64,000 nucleotides of DNA from Oscillospiraceae bacterium (GCA_902764825.1 CACWXL010000001.1:186001-250000), one strand, 5' to 3'. Positions 34,666-43,669 are shown, numbered from the stretch's first letter. Notes: generated by a model not told the origin, from the sequence alone. Translations and numbers: made by a program.

Positions 34666-36459
34666 TTATTTCTTCCAGTTGACTCCGGCATCGGCCAGGG
34701 ATGTGTCCATCATGATCAGCGAATTATCTATACTCTGAAGCATATTCGCATAGTGTGACCAGAACATATCGATCATCTGCTCTTTGGTGTAGAACGTGCA
34801 GTCCTCCTGTCCTTCGAACATTTTCTTTATGTCGTCTTCCTTCATGGATGACCATACATCTGTTCCGTAACTATTTCCATCTTCCCAGACGAAAAGGCAG
34901 AAATTACATCTCTTGGCAAAGGCTTCCTTTGATTCGAACACCTTATCGAAATCACCTGCATCAGCAGTAATGTCGATACAATATCTGAACTTGTAATTAA
35001 TTACACCTGGCTCTATAGGATACGAGCCCTGAGCTAACTCCCAGCTGATATACGCCGTTGTTTTCTTACCATCTTTGGAGATACCAACATCCAGACCTTC
35101 GCTTACGGGCCTCGCATCCATACATTGATAGTGGATACCTGAAGCATCCGGATCAGAGGAATAGAACTGAACGTAATCACCGTTATTAAGCATTGCATCG
35201 GATGTAGGACCGTAAACAGACTTCCATTCGCCGGAATTATCTTTATCAAGCTTGCTGAGCGTCTCGTAATAATAATCCGTCCAAAGCATTTCGCAGTCTT
35301 TGCAGGCACCGTTCTCGAACTTGTGCTCATTTGTTACCATTTTCTGAATAGGAGTCTCCTCAGAAGCTGCGGTAGTATCTGACTCTTTAGTGTCTGCTTC
35401 AGATGCAGTTGTCGAGACAGCAGTCTCTTTGCTGTCAGGCTTGGAATTTAAGGCGCATGCTGCAGCGAGGACAAGCACGGCTGCCAGAATAACTATAGTA
35501 GTGACTTTGGTACCCTTCTTGAAATTAACGATATTCATAACCCTTTTCTTAACCTCCGCTTTGCAGAAGGCATTCTTGCTGAATCCCAAGGGGGTTACCA
35601 TATACTTCTTATTGCTGTTGTTGCTGGCCTTAGCATAAGAAACGATGGATATCGCGTATGCTTTCCTGAGCTCCGCGTCCAAAGAGGAGATCGTCGTCTC
35701 ATCGCAGCTCATCTCTATGTCCTGCTCGAAAAAAACGAATGCCAGCCATACCAGAGGATTAAACCAGTGAATGGCAAGGACAGCGATTCCCAGTAATTTC
35801 TTGATCCAGTCACCATGTCTTATATGGGTTCTCTCATGAGCCATAACGTATTCTCTCTCGGCTTCGTCGAGAGTATCAGGCAAATACATCTTAGGAACAA
35901 AGAGTCCAAAAACAAAAGGAGACCTTACGTTGTCAGATTCATAGACATGTCTGTCGATCTTTTTGGCATTCTTAAGCTTATCTTTAAGGTCAATAAACCG
36001 GATCGAGAAATAAGTTGTTAAAACAACCATTCCGGTAAACCATATAACAGCAACAACTGATTTGAAATCAGGTAACGTCTTTACAACTGCTTTGTTATCA
36101 GAAGGAGCTTCCTTTACTTGATCGCCGGGTACTTCGGCAGCAGCCGGAGCATCGGCATTATTAAACTCAGCATAGTTAACCGGTGCCTCATAAGCTCCGG
36201 AATTATTGTCAGGTAATGCTGCTTCGGAAACCTCTTCGATTGCAGGTGCGGCCTGTGTAGGAAGCGGAAGATAATTAAAGATACTGAAAGCAGATTCAAA
36301 GCCGAAAGGCACGATCAGTCTTAAGGCTACAACAGCCCATAAGATCATGATAAACCGCTTGGATCTGTTACGCAGGAGAAATCTCGCAAGTATGGTAATC
36401 AGGATTACCACACTGCCCATCAAGGACATCTCAAGCACTTTAAAGAATAAAGTACTCAC
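34666..36459 (-). CDS. BlaR1/MecR1-type M56 metallopeptidase sensor with unusual ectodomain
   Basis: A 597-residue protein. N-terminal membrane helices enclose a cytosolic M56 peptidase with zinc motif HERTH (HExxH) in YVMAHERTHIRHGDW, and LVWLAFVFFEQDIEMSCD, which are typical for BlaR1. After a fourth helix (about 318-340) comes, instead of a penicillin-binding domain, the knuckle NEHKFENGACKDC and the ~210-residue domain shared with lipoproteins A and B, ending DTSLADAGVNWKK. GTG 36459 starts seven bases after GGAG and two bases after the blaI stop. It would sense an unknown signal and cleave the BlaI-like repressor. Confidence 0.88.
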   Translation of the reverse strand: MSTLFFKVLEMSLMGSVVILITILARFLLRNRSKRFIMILWAVVALRLIVPFGFESAFSIFNYLPLPTQAAPAIEEVSEAALPDNNSGAYEAPVNYAEFNNADAPAAAEVPGDQVKEAPSDNKAVVKTLPDFKSVVAVIWFTGMVVLTTYFSIRFIDLKDKLKNAKKIDRHVYESDNVRSPFVFGLFVPKMYLPDTLDEAEREYVMAHERTHIRHGDWIKKLLGIAVLAIHWFNPLVWLAFVFFEQDIEMSCDETTISSLDAELRKAYAISIVSYAKASNNSNKKYMVTPLGFSKNAFCKAEVKKRVMNIVNFKKGTKVTTIVILAAVLVLAAACALNSKPDSKETAVSTTASEADTKESDTTAASEETPIQKMVTNEHKFENGACKDCEMLWTDYYYETLSKLDKDNSGEWKSVYGPTSDAMLNNGDYVQFYSSDPDASGIHYQCMDARPVSEGLDVGISKDGKKTTAYISWELAQGSYPIEPGVINYKFRYCIDITADAGDFDKVFESKEAFAKRCNFCLFVWEDGNSYGTDVWSSMKEDDIKKMFEGQEDCTFYTKEQMIDMFWSHYANMLQSIDNSLIMMDTSLADAGVNWKK

Positions 36460-36461
36460 CG

Positions 36462-36830
36462 TTAGTCTCCTTTCATATTCTCCTTGATGATCTTGATAAG
36501 ATCATCGGCTTCCTTGTCCGTAAGTGTCTTCTTGCTGCCGAAGAAAGCTGCAACGAATTTAGGAAGAGAGCCTGAGAAGCTGTCTTCCACGATCTGATTG
36601 CTCTCGGAGATCAAGACCTTTTCCTTGGGGATAAGGGCACTTACGATCGTATCTTCGTTCTTTACAAAGCCCTTGGCGATCAGCTTACGGAGAATCGTAT
36701 ATGTGGTTGATTTGTTCCAATCGATCTTATCATTGGCTATCTTGACCAGCTTGCCTGACTCAATAGGTTCTTCCTGCCAGATAATCTCCATCAGACGCTT
36801 CTCTGATTCACATAAAATCAACTCTTCCAT
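36462..36830 (-). CDS. BlaI/MecI-family repressor
   Basis: A 122-residue winged-helix repressor: ESEKRLMEIIWQEEPIESGKLVKI, then the recognition helix region WNKSTTYTILRKLIAKGFVK and a C-terminal dimerisation helix pair with KEADDLIKIIKENMK. It pairs with the M56 sensor immediately downstream, as BlaI does with BlaR1. Two tandem dyads (36855-36872, 36879-36896) at its promoter are the likely operators. No beta-lactamase gene is in the window, so the target is probably this operon itself and possibly the lipoprotein genes. Confidence 0.92.
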   Translation of the reverse strand: MEELILCESEKRLMEIIWQEEPIESGKLVKIANDKIDWNKSTTYTILRKLIAKGFVKNEDTIVSALIPKEKVLISESNQIVEDSFSGSLPKFVAAFFGSKKTLTDKEADDLIKIIKENMKGD

Positions 36831-36841
36831 AATGACCTGCC

Positions 36842-36896
36842 TATAAATTAATTGGGTTTACTCCTGTAAACCAATGTCAGTTTACACTTATAAACC
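36842..36896 (-). promoter_or_regulatory. blaI-like promoter with two tandem operator dyads
   Basis: Dyad 1 is GGTTTAC-TCCT-GTAAACC (36855-36872, perfect). Dyad 2 is GTTTAC-ACTT-ATAAAC (inside 36879-36896, one mismatch). The two are 24 bases apart. A minus-strand promoter TTTACA (36865-36870), 17 bases, TTTATA (36842-36847) overlaps dyad 1, consistent with repression by the BlaI-like protein. Confidence 0.75.
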
Positions 36897-36971
36897 ACCT
36901 CTGTCAAGAAATTTTATATATTTTCTCGAAAACTGTTTACCGCGGCCTCAAAGCCCTTTATCAGGAACGCT

Positions 36972-38003
36972 TCACTCCTGAATAAATCTGATCTGCAATA
37001 CCTGGACCGACCCGATATCGGTAACCTTGTAATTAAGTCCTTTTCCCTGCTTCCAGATAAAATGCGGGATGTTGATCGTCTCTATCTTGCTCCTGCTAAT
37101 CTTTGCACGGTCGAGCAGACTAATCAGTTCGGAATAGCTTTTCTGAATATCGGATATGGCCTCATACCTTTGCTGGGCATTCTCCACGCTTAATCTCAGA
37201 AGATAAGGATCATTGCTGTGGGCTTCGATCGAGAACAGCCTCATGAAATCCTTGTATGAATAAAAGGAATATGTCGAAGACTCCACGCTCATACCGAGTT
37301 CGGAAAAGCCGAGGAAAAGGAATGTATCGTTCTCCCCTGTTGAATCGCAAAGCTCTATCAGGCCGCCCAGCGCAGGCGCAACAATACGCAGCTTATCTAT
37401 CTGCTTTTTCGCCCAATCATCAGGCCAGATAAAGTGTACATCGGAATCACCTGTAAAAGCAGTCTCATGCACATTCGAATTTGATGAAGGCATCCTTACC
37501 GAATCAAGCGAGTAACACCTGACAAACGCGTATGGACCTATTTCTCCGACAGAATTCGGAAGTTCCAATTCCTCAAGAGCCGAACACTCAGCAAATGCAT
37601 AGCTTCCGATCTTTTCGAGCGTCTCAGGAAAAACAATGCTCTTCAGATTGTCGCAGCCGGCAAAAGCGTATTCTTCAATTACTTTTATAGAATCAGGAAG
37701 ACGGACCTCTGCTATTTCCCTGCAGTCCTCAAAAGCCTTGCGGCCAATGGCAGTTACATTGCCGGGAATTACAACCGTGGGAGCCTTGCCGTTATATCTG
37801 GTCAGTACATCGCCGTCAAACTCGAACTCTTTCAGCACGAGTGCTTTCTCGTCAACAGCGGTAACAAGCTTTATATAGTTCAGCACGATTGCTTCATTGA
37901 TGACAAAAGGCTTGCCGCAGTGCTTGCAGATAGCTGCACTCTCATCCGAGTCAATTCTCAACTCCGTTCCGCACGAAGGACACTCCAATGGAATAACCGG
38001 CAT
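36972..38003 (-). CDS. Zinc-ribbon plus BspA-like leucine-rich repeat protein
   Basis: A 343-residue protein without a signal peptide. The N-terminus is a zinc ribbon, CPSCGTEL...CKHCGKPF. Residues about 75-195 hold four BspA-type LRR_5 repeats of about 23 residues (AIGRKAFEDCREIAEVRLPDS, EEYAFAGCDNLKSIVFPET, GSYAFAECSALEELELPNS, GPYAFVRCYSLDSVRMPSS). The C-terminal half is unrecognised. BspA-like repeats are usually on surface proteins, so the cytosolic form with a zinc ribbon is odd. It stands alone between the blaI promoter region and a hydrolase unit. Confidence 0.8.
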   Translation of the reverse strand: MPVIPLECPSCGTELRIDSDESAAICKHCGKPFVINEAIVLNYIKLVTAVDEKALVLKEFEFDGDVLTRYNGKAPTVVIPGNVTAIGRKAFEDCREIAEVRLPDSIKVIEEYAFAGCDNLKSIVFPETLEKIGSYAFAECSALEELELPNSVGEIGPYAFVRCYSLDSVRMPSSNSNVHETAFTGDSDVHFIWPDDWAKKQIDKLRIVAPALGGLIELCDSTGENDTFLFLGFSELGMSVESSTYSFYSYKDFMRLFSIEAHSNDPYLLRLSVENAQQRYEAISDIQKSYSELISLLDRAKISRSKIETINIPHFIWKQGKGLNYKVTDIGSVQVLQIRFIQE

Positions 38004-38054
38004 ATGACCTCACCTGAAATAATTGATGCTGTCAACATTATAACATCAAGCATA

Positions 38055-38083
38055 AAGGCCGTCTCAAGCAAAGAGACGGCCTC
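38055..38083 (-). terminator. Probable terminator of the MerR/hydrolase unit
   Basis: AGGCCGTCTC and GAGACGGCCT form a perfect ten-base stem with a seven-base loop, 10 bases past the hydrolase stop. The T run on the minus strand is short (TTTA). Confidence 0.7.
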
Positions 38084-38092
38084 GTATAAAAC

Positions 38093-38830
38093 TCAGATCT
38101 CCGACAGGAAATCCAATATCCTCTTATTGATATCGTCTATCTGTTCCCCGACGAAATGCGGACGATGGCCTCCTCCGATTACCTTATAGACCTTAGAGGC
38201 AGGAACCTTCTCCTGTAATTCCTCAACAGTTCCGAACGGATCGTTCTCGCCGTTTATAAAGAAGCACGGGCACTTGATATTCTGCCACTCGGCATCAGTC
38301 AGATTTGGCTGCGTCTGCCAGTCTTTTACGGTGTTCTTCAGATATGTCTGCCAGTCGCCCCTGTGCGCCTCGAAATGCCTTGCCTTCATATCTTCTATGA
38401 AATCTGTATGACCGTTCTTTATGAGATTCTCCGGCAGGAAATCTTCTGCACCTTCAGGTCTGGCATGTGCAGCGCCGCCTATCGTCACAAGGCTCTTTAC
38501 CTTTTCAGGATAATTCGCAGCCATATAGCACCCTACGTACGCGCCGCAGCTGTATCCGATTATGTGAGCCTTTTCAATACCGAGCTTATCGAGAAACGCA
38601 GCCATGTCGTCTGCGACCATACGGCTGCTCCACGTAAGATCTTCACAGGTTGTCCTTCCATGGCCTCGAAAATCAGGAAACAGGCATCTGTACCGTCCCG
38701 AGAACGGCAGGATCTGTCCTGCAAAAGCCAGCAATCCCCTGCTGAAGTGGCTGTGAAGGAACAATATTGTCTCTCCTCTGCCAAATTCTTCGTAGTATAT
38801 ATTCAGTCCGTTTAGATCTGCATACGGCAT
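38093..38830 (-). CDS. Alpha/beta hydrolase
   Basis: A 245-residue alpha/beta hydrolase. It has the oxyanion region LFLHSHFSRG, FPDFRGHGRTT, the nucleophile elbow GYSCGAYVG (serine in G-x-S-x-G), an aspartate in INGENDPFG and the catalytic histidine in GGGHRPHF near the end. ATG 38830 has AAAGGAG eight bases upstream. It follows the MerR regulator gene by 16 bases, so it is probably induced by whatever that regulator senses. The substrate is unknown. Confidence 0.88.
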   Translation of the reverse strand: MPYADLNGLNIYYEEFGRGETILFLHSHFSRGLLAFAGQILPFSGRYRCLFPDFRGHGRTTCEDLTWSSRMVADDMAAFLDKLGIEKAHIIGYSCGAYVGCYMAANYPEKVKSLVTIGGAAHARPEGAEDFLPENLIKNGHTDFIEDMKARHFEAHRGDWQTYLKNTVKDWQTQPNLTDAEWQNIKCPCFFINGENDPFGTVEELQEKVPASKVYKVIGGGHRPHFVGEQIDDINKRILDFLSEI

Positions 38831-38846
38831 GTGCGGTTCTCCTTTG

Positions 38847-39581
38847 TTACTGTTCTTCTCTGCAGTAGATCTGAATTGCCTTATCGATAAACTCGGCAGT
38901 TCCTTCTCCGCCATACTCATCAATGTTCTTAGTGAAATCTCCGCCGCCGGAATACATTTTTCCAAGGCCGCTTAAGATCTTTTTCGAGCATGTGTAAAGA
39001 TTCCCGGTGATGAAATCCTGAATCCTCTTTACAAGATCCTGTGCTTCAGGCGAAGCGGGATCCGTATCCTTCAGCGTTCCTGCCTCCTTAAAGAGAAGCA
39101 TAAACCTGTCAGCAAGGATACCTTCCTCTTCTTTGGTACGGTTCTTCGATTTCTCTTCCATCTCCTTATATTCCGGAGATTCCTTGTACATATCTTTTGC
39201 CTGTCTCGAATACTCATCCAGCTTGCTTCTGTCGAAAGCTTTAAAATCCATATGTTTAACTCCTAACAACTTTATTCCAAGCGCGAAGTTCATCAGATTA
39301 TCTATGTGCTCCCTCTTAAGCTTCAGCATCTCGATCTGCTGCTCCAGGGCCTTGCTTCTGTCAAAGTCAGGGCTGTTGATGATCGAAGCGATATCCTTAA
39401 GGGAGAATTCAAGTTCACGGAAAAGCAGGATGTGCTGAAGGCGTTCCAAGTCCGTATCGTCATACAGTCTGTAGCCCGCATCGGTGTGTCCCGTCGGATG
39501 CAAAAGACCGATCTTGTCATAGTATTGAAGAGTGCGTATACTCACTCCCGCAAGCTTGCTCACCTCGTTTACCGTCATCAT
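38847..39581 (-). CDS. MerR-family regulator with TipAS-like domain
   Basis: A 244-residue regulator. The N-terminal MerR winged helix has TVNEVSKLAGVSIRTLQYYDKIGLLHPTGHTDAGYRLYDD, followed by a dimerisation coil (LEQQIEMLKLKREHIDNLM). The C-terminal part (about 130-244) matches the TipAS pattern (SPEYKEMEEKSKNRTKEEE and MYSGGGDFTKNIDEYG), which binds drug-like peptides in TipA. It is co-transcribed with the hydrolase. Ligand unknown. Confidence 0.88.
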   Translation of the reverse strand: MMTVNEVSKLAGVSIRTLQYYDKIGLLHPTGHTDAGYRLYDDTDLERLQHILLFRELEFSLKDIASIINSPDFDRSKALEQQIEMLKLKREHIDNLMNFALGIKLLGVKHMDFKAFDRSKLDEYSRQAKDMYKESPEYKEMEEKSKNRTKEEEGILADRFMLLFKEAGTLKDTDPASPEAQDLVKRIQDFITGNLYTCSKKILSGLGKMYSGGGDFTKNIDEYGGEGTAEFIDKAIQIYCREEQ

Positions 39582-39661
39582 GTGATTGTCCTCCGTTCGT
39601 TTGGTAAGCTCACTATAAACTATTACGTAACGTAAGAGTCAACAGGCAATTTCGAATTAAT

Positions 39662-40270
39662 TTACTGATCCTTTAACGATCTCATCGGTTCGCCCCAGGA
39701 TCCCAGATCACGGCCGTCAGTGCTTACGTAATGCTGTTCGCCGCCTGCAAGCACCTGCTTTACCGAGTTGAATCTATCGATGAAAGGGACTTCCCTGTTC
39801 GCGAGATCTTCTCTCATCGTCTCACCCATGATCTTGCAAAGGTAGACATCACAGCTGTTGCCCAGGCTGATCTCCTTGAAGACCTTAAGCTCCATACTCA
39901 CAGGGCTCTCAGCAATTGTAGGCACATTGAGAACAACGCCTTTCTCGATCGTGGGACTAAAGCGCATCTTGTCAGGGTGCTCCCTGCCGCCGACACAACC
40001 ATAGTAGTCTGCTAAAGGCAGCAGCTCTTCCGTAACGAGATTTGCAGAGAATATACCGTTCTTACGGATAAGGTCCTTTGTGAGCTTATCGCCGCCGATG
40101 CTGGCCATTACGCCCATGCCGTTCCCTTCACCTTCAAGATCCGGCGCATTAAGATAGCTGAACCAGCAGAACAGACCGAAATCCGGTGTGCCGTCATCCT
40201 TATATGTGCCGTATAAGAACAGCTGCTGCGGGCAGAAATCGTTATAATTCTTTACTTTGATCTTTGACAT
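39662..40270 (-). CDS. Flavin reductase-like protein
   Basis: A 202-residue protein of the flavin reductase/FMN-binding split-barrel type, with PQQLFLYGTYKDDGTPDFGLFCW, SIGGDKLTKDLIRKNGIFSANLV and SPVSMELKVFKEISLG. Such proteins bind FMN and often reduce small molecules or stress products. It starts four bases after the marR stop, so it is in the same autoregulated unit and is the likely MarR target. Confidence 0.78.
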   Translation of the reverse strand: MSKIKVKNYNDFCPQQLFLYGTYKDDGTPDFGLFCWFSYLNAPDLEGEGNGMGVMASIGGDKLTKDLIRKNGIFSANLVTEELLPLADYYGCVGGREHPDKMRFSPTIEKGVVLNVPTIAESPVSMELKVFKEISLGNSCDVYLCKIMGETMREDLANREVPFIDRFNSVKQVLAGGEQHYVSTDGRDLGSWGEPMRSLKDQ

Positions 40271-40273
40271 AAA

Positions 40274-40729
40274 TTATTCCTTCCCCTTTCTTGGAGTTCT
40301 CTCTGACTGTTCAAGATTTCCGAGGATCCGGTCAAGGTACCTATCTAATTCCGTGACCTCTTTCTGCGTGAAATCCTTATAGAACACCTCGTTCATCTTC
40401 TGAGATACTTCATCGTATTTCCCCTGAAGATCACGTGCCTTGTCAGTCAGAGAGATAAGTGATTGTCTTTTGTCAGATTCGGCTGCTTTTCTCATGATCA
40501 AGCCTGAGTCTTCCATGCGTCCGAGCATTGCGGTAAGCGTATTCTTGGCAAGTCCGGTCTTCTGCGAGAGCTCTACGATCGGAACTTCATCCTTCTGCCA
40601 GAGCACATATAAGATGCGTCCCTGAGGACCGTTGAACTCCTCTACGCCGCTCTCCTGCAAAAGGCGCTGGAATATCCGCGCCTGCACCTGTTTGATCTGC
40701 GATATCAAGAAGCCTGTTCTGGATTCCAT
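40274..40729 (-). CDS. MarR-family regulator
   Basis: A 151-residue winged-helix regulator: GFLISQIKQVQARIFQRLLQ dimer helix, then the DNA-binding part VPIVELSQKTGLAKNTLTAMLGRMEDSGLIMRKAAESDKR and DKARDLQGK. It is transcribed from the promoter at 40763-40792, which carries two matching palindromes, and is followed by the flavin reductase-like gene. It probably represses both. Confidence 0.92.
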   Translation of the reverse strand: MESRTGFLISQIKQVQARIFQRLLQESGVEEFNGPQGRILYVLWQKDEVPIVELSQKTGLAKNTLTAMLGRMEDSGLIMRKAAESDKRQSLISLTDKARDLQGKYDEVSQKMNEVFYKDFTQKEVTELDRYLDRILGNLEQSERTPRKGKE

Positions 40730-40762
40730 ATTGCCTCCGGAGCAAATATTATCATCACAGGA

Positions 40763-40807
40763 ATAGTACTATATAGAACTATTTTGTGTCAAGGTTCTAT
40801 ATAGAAC
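40763..40807 (-). promoter_or_regulatory. marR promoter with two palindromic operators
   Basis: The perfect palindrome GTTCTATATAGAAC (40794-40807) and the near-copy AGTACTATATAGAACT (40765-40780) have centres 28 bases apart. A minus-strand promoter TTGACA (40787-40792), 18-base spacer, TACTAT (40763-40768) lies between and under them. This is a typical autorepressed MarR arrangement. Confidence 0.85.
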
Positions 40808-40845
40808 TTTTTCGGTCACGCTAAAAAAATACGCTGCCTATCCGT

Positions 40846-42951
40846 TCAGCATTCAGCAACAATAATGCAGTTCGATGCCGGGTAAACTCTCTCATTACCA
40901 TCAGCATCCATGAGATCCAGGTATTTTCCAAGATTAAGCGGATAACCGCTCTCCAGTAATTCCCTTGCCACGATTATCTTTGCGCCGAGGCATTCAAGAT
41001 AATCCTTATATTCCTTCAGCGTAAAATAGCCGAACTGTTCCTGCACTTCATGTGCATAGCTCTGCTTTCCCCATGTATACGTATACATGAATTCACGCAT
41101 GAAGTTGATATCACCTGATACCGTAAGGGTTTGGGGATCCGAACTGACTACTTTCTTCTCATCTGGAATATCCTTTAAGCCTTTAAAATCATTTCTGTAG
41201 TTCTCGAAAAACTCCATCCCGTCAGAACTCTTAAAGCGGATCGTAACCACATCGTCGCTGTCAGTCCTGATACCGTCACGGATAATGATCCTTCCACCGG
41301 GAGCAAGGCTTGCAAAGGCATTCTTAAGCGCTGTCTTAACACTGTCGATCTCAAAACGGCCGTTGGGCGTCTCAGTGTAAGAATATATCTCATGCAGTAT
41401 GGAGGAAAAGATCACGGTATCTGTCTTATTAGCAAAAGGTCCTTCGACAAAATTATGGACCACGACATTCCAGCGGTGCCCTTCCTTCTTTTTCTTCGCA
41501 TTCAGGGCATCTATGACATTTGTGGATATATCAGTTCCGATGATCTCCCTATTAGGGAATTTCTTTTCGAGACGGTCTAAAAGAACTCCGCCGCCGCTTC
41601 CGACATCAACGATCCTCATGCCGACGGAATAATCGATAATGGTATCCTTGGTGCTGGTATTGACGTTATTCATTGTGTTCAGATATTGTTCCTCGTTATT
41701 CAAACGGTCAAAGGCGTCTCTTCTGAAGCCGAACATGTCATAAAGCACGATAATGCTCTTCTCATACGTAAGAAGGCCGGAGCGCTCTGCTTCCACGCAG
41801 AAATCGATGAGCTTGCCGCACACCGGAGTAAACACGAAATCCACAAACGCAGTCCCATTCAGGATCTTTATCTCAGGCTGAACGTGCTGCGTCGACGGCT
41901 CTTTCAGGTATTTCTCGATGATCCTTTTCTTATAGACATTTATATGCTTTTTACCCTCGTAATCATAATAAAGCGTATCCGCAAGCGGCTTCAGATTGAT
42001 GTGATGCACGTCCTCTTTGCTTGTCTTTATCACGTCTAGAACACATGAAAATATCGTTCTGATCTGCCCGAGATCAAAATCGGACAGAGCTGAAGAGAAA
42101 TACCAGAGCTCGTATTTGGGGAACACCTCAGCAGCGAAGAATTCCGCATCTTCATCGAAGATGTTTATTTCCTTAGGGCAGAGGTTTTCGAGCCTGTACT
42201 TGGCTGAATATTCGGAAACATCACCTGACAGGATCCTTCCGATAAGAGCCTCCGCTTCACCTTTTACATTCTCCCAGATCTTATCGCTGACGCCGCGTAT
42301 GATGCATTCGTTTAAGATCATGAAGAACGTCTTTGCATCATCAGTTCCATTGCCGTTATCGGAATTGCGGCACAATCCTGACACCAGTCGCATGAACCTC
42401 TTGTCCTGCGACATCTCGTACAATGCGTTGTTATGCGAAACAGGGATCTCTCCTCTGATGCACTGCCCGATCAGGCCGTGGGTCCTTATCAATGCAGCAG
42501 TAAGTTCCAGGAAATACTCTGCTTCTTCTCCGAAATATTCCTTATAAGCAGAACGGATCTCCTGCGTTGCTTCCTCTTCGAAAATGCTTGCCGAAGCGAT
42601 ATTGTGAATATCAAGAGGATAGCCTGCCTTTGTCCACTTGCTTCGCTCTCTTTTGTTTCCACCCTTGGCAACTTCAGACCACTTCAGGACCGTTGAGAGC
42701 AAATACTTTACCGCACGTATATCTGACCGGTCTTCCATAAGCCCGAAAACATCATCGAGCACATCAAGTGTCCGCATTACATACATGACAGTCATTTGGG
42801 AAGAAACATGCTCAACACTCTCCATCCGTTCGGCGTTCACATAAACATGTCCGGTCTCAGTAAGGTACTTAAGCCACCTGTCTTCTCCGGAAGCCGGTAC
42901 TTTCAGCTCATCAAATTCATCAAGATATCTGCTGTAGTTAATGCTTTCCAT
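40846..42951 (-). CDS. Large fusion protein with class I SAM methyltransferase domain
   Basis: A 701-residue protein. Residues about 440-640 form a class I methyltransferase: motif I IVDVGSGGGVLLDRL (446-460), acidic motif II EIIGTDIS, FSSILHEIYSY and GGRIIIRDG. Residues 1-430 are unrecognised and mostly helical; PLDIHNIASASIFEE near residue 112 looks like a metal-binding His/Asp pair and TAALIRTHGLIG may contribute, which hints at an HD-like fold. It lies nine bases after the NrtR-like gene and is clearly co-transcribed. The target of methylation is unknown. Confidence 0.7.
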   Translation of the reverse strand: MESINYSRYLDEFDELKVPASGEDRWLKYLTETGHVYVNAERMESVEHVSSQMTVMYVMRTLDVLDDVFGLMEDRSDIRAVKYLLSTVLKWSEVAKGGNKRERSKWTKAGYPLDIHNIASASIFEEEATQEIRSAYKEYFGEEAEYFLELTAALIRTHGLIGQCIRGEIPVSHNNALYEMSQDKRFMRLVSGLCRNSDNGNGTDDAKTFFMILNECIIRGVSDKIWENVKGEAEALIGRILSGDVSEYSAKYRLENLCPKEINIFDEDAEFFAAEVFPKYELWYFSSALSDFDLGQIRTIFSCVLDVIKTSKEDVHHINLKPLADTLYYDYEGKKHINVYKKRIIEKYLKEPSTQHVQPEIKILNGTAFVDFVFTPVCGKLIDFCVEAERSGLLTYEKSIIVLYDMFGFRRDAFDRLNNEEQYLNTMNNVNTSTKDTIIDYSVGMRIVDVGSGGGVLLDRLEKKFPNREIIGTDISTNVIDALNAKKKKEGHRWNVVVHNFVEGPFANKTDTVIFSSILHEIYSYTETPNGRFEIDSVKTALKNAFASLAPGGRIIIRDGIRTDSDDVVTIRFKSSDGMEFFENYRNDFKGLKDIPDEKKVVSSDPQTLTVSGDINFMREFMYTYTWGKQSYAHEVQEQFGYFTLKEYKDYLECLGAKIIVARELLESGYPLNLGKYLDLMDADGNERVYPASNCIIVAEC

Positions 42952-42960
42952 GATTCCGGC

Positions 42961-43632
42961 TCACTTCACGTATTCTTTCTTAAGCCTGTAGATCCGGCTA
43001 GGTCTGTGTGCATCACCGCTGGTCTGGAATTCGGTCTCTTCTATGAATTCGGATATCTTCTTGCGGAAATTAGCCTTGTAAAGGGGCTTGCCTAATAGGA
43101 TCTCATATACCTTCTGAAGGTTCGGAAGCGTAAAGCCCTCAGGCACCAGGTGAAAAGCGATCAAGGTATATTCCACCTTATTTGCCAGACGCCATCTTGC
43201 ATAACTGATGATCTTCTTGTGGTCAAATGCGACAGATCTATCTGAAGCAAGCAGTTCTTCAACATCGACAAGATAAGCATCCTTCGTACGCTTTCCGGCT
43301 TTGAATGAAAGCTTTTCGAGCGGCACGAGAGCCATATAAGATACTGAGATAATACGCATTCGCGGGTCGCGCTTCACATCGCCGAAGGTATAGAGCTGTT
43401 CAAAATAGATATCCTTGAGCCCTGTCTCTTCGCGAATTCCGCGCTTTGCCGCAGCATCCAAAGTCTCATCGATCCCGACAAAGACTCCGGGAAGTGCGAG
43501 CTTACCCGCGAATGGTTCCTCTTCTCTCTCGATCATCAGCAGCTTTAAGCGGTCTTCCTCGATCGTAAAGACCAAAAGGTCAACTGCGACGGACATTTTC
43601 TTATACTGGGAAGGATCGTAATCTGTTAACAT
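42961..43632 (-). CDS. NUDIX plus winged-helix regulator (NrtR-like)
   Basis: A 223-residue protein. The N-terminal NUDIX domain (about 10-140) has GVFVGIDETLDAAAKRGIREETGL. Where hydrolases have REUxEExG, the first Glu is replaced (RGIREETG), suggesting a ligand-binding rather than hydrolysing domain. The C-terminus (about 150-223) is a winged helix, EGFTLPNLQKVYEILLGKPLYKANFRKKISE, ending in YRLKKEYVK. This is the NrtR layout; characterised NrtR proteins repress NAD metabolism genes and bind ADP-ribose. The repeats at 43670 and 45663-45719 are its likely sites. Confidence 0.85.
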   Translation of the reverse strand: MLTDYDPSQYKKMSVAVDLLVFTIEEDRLKLLMIEREEEPFAGKLALPGVFVGIDETLDAAAKRGIREETGLKDIYFEQLYTFGDVKRDPRMRIISVSYMALVPLEKLSFKAGKRTKDAYLVDVEELLASDRSVAFDHKKIISYARWRLANKVEYTLIAFHLVPEGFTLPNLQKVYEILLGKPLYKANFRKKISEFIEETEFQTSGDAHRPSRIYRLKKEYVK

Positions 43633-43669
43633 CTTATCTCCTGTAACATCTGGATTTGCATTTCTGTAC

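Noticed and set aside
42961..43632. Ordinary NUDIX hydrolase
   Set aside because: It has a C-terminal winged helix, an altered NUDIX box and matching operator-like repeats near its gene, so a regulator is more likely.
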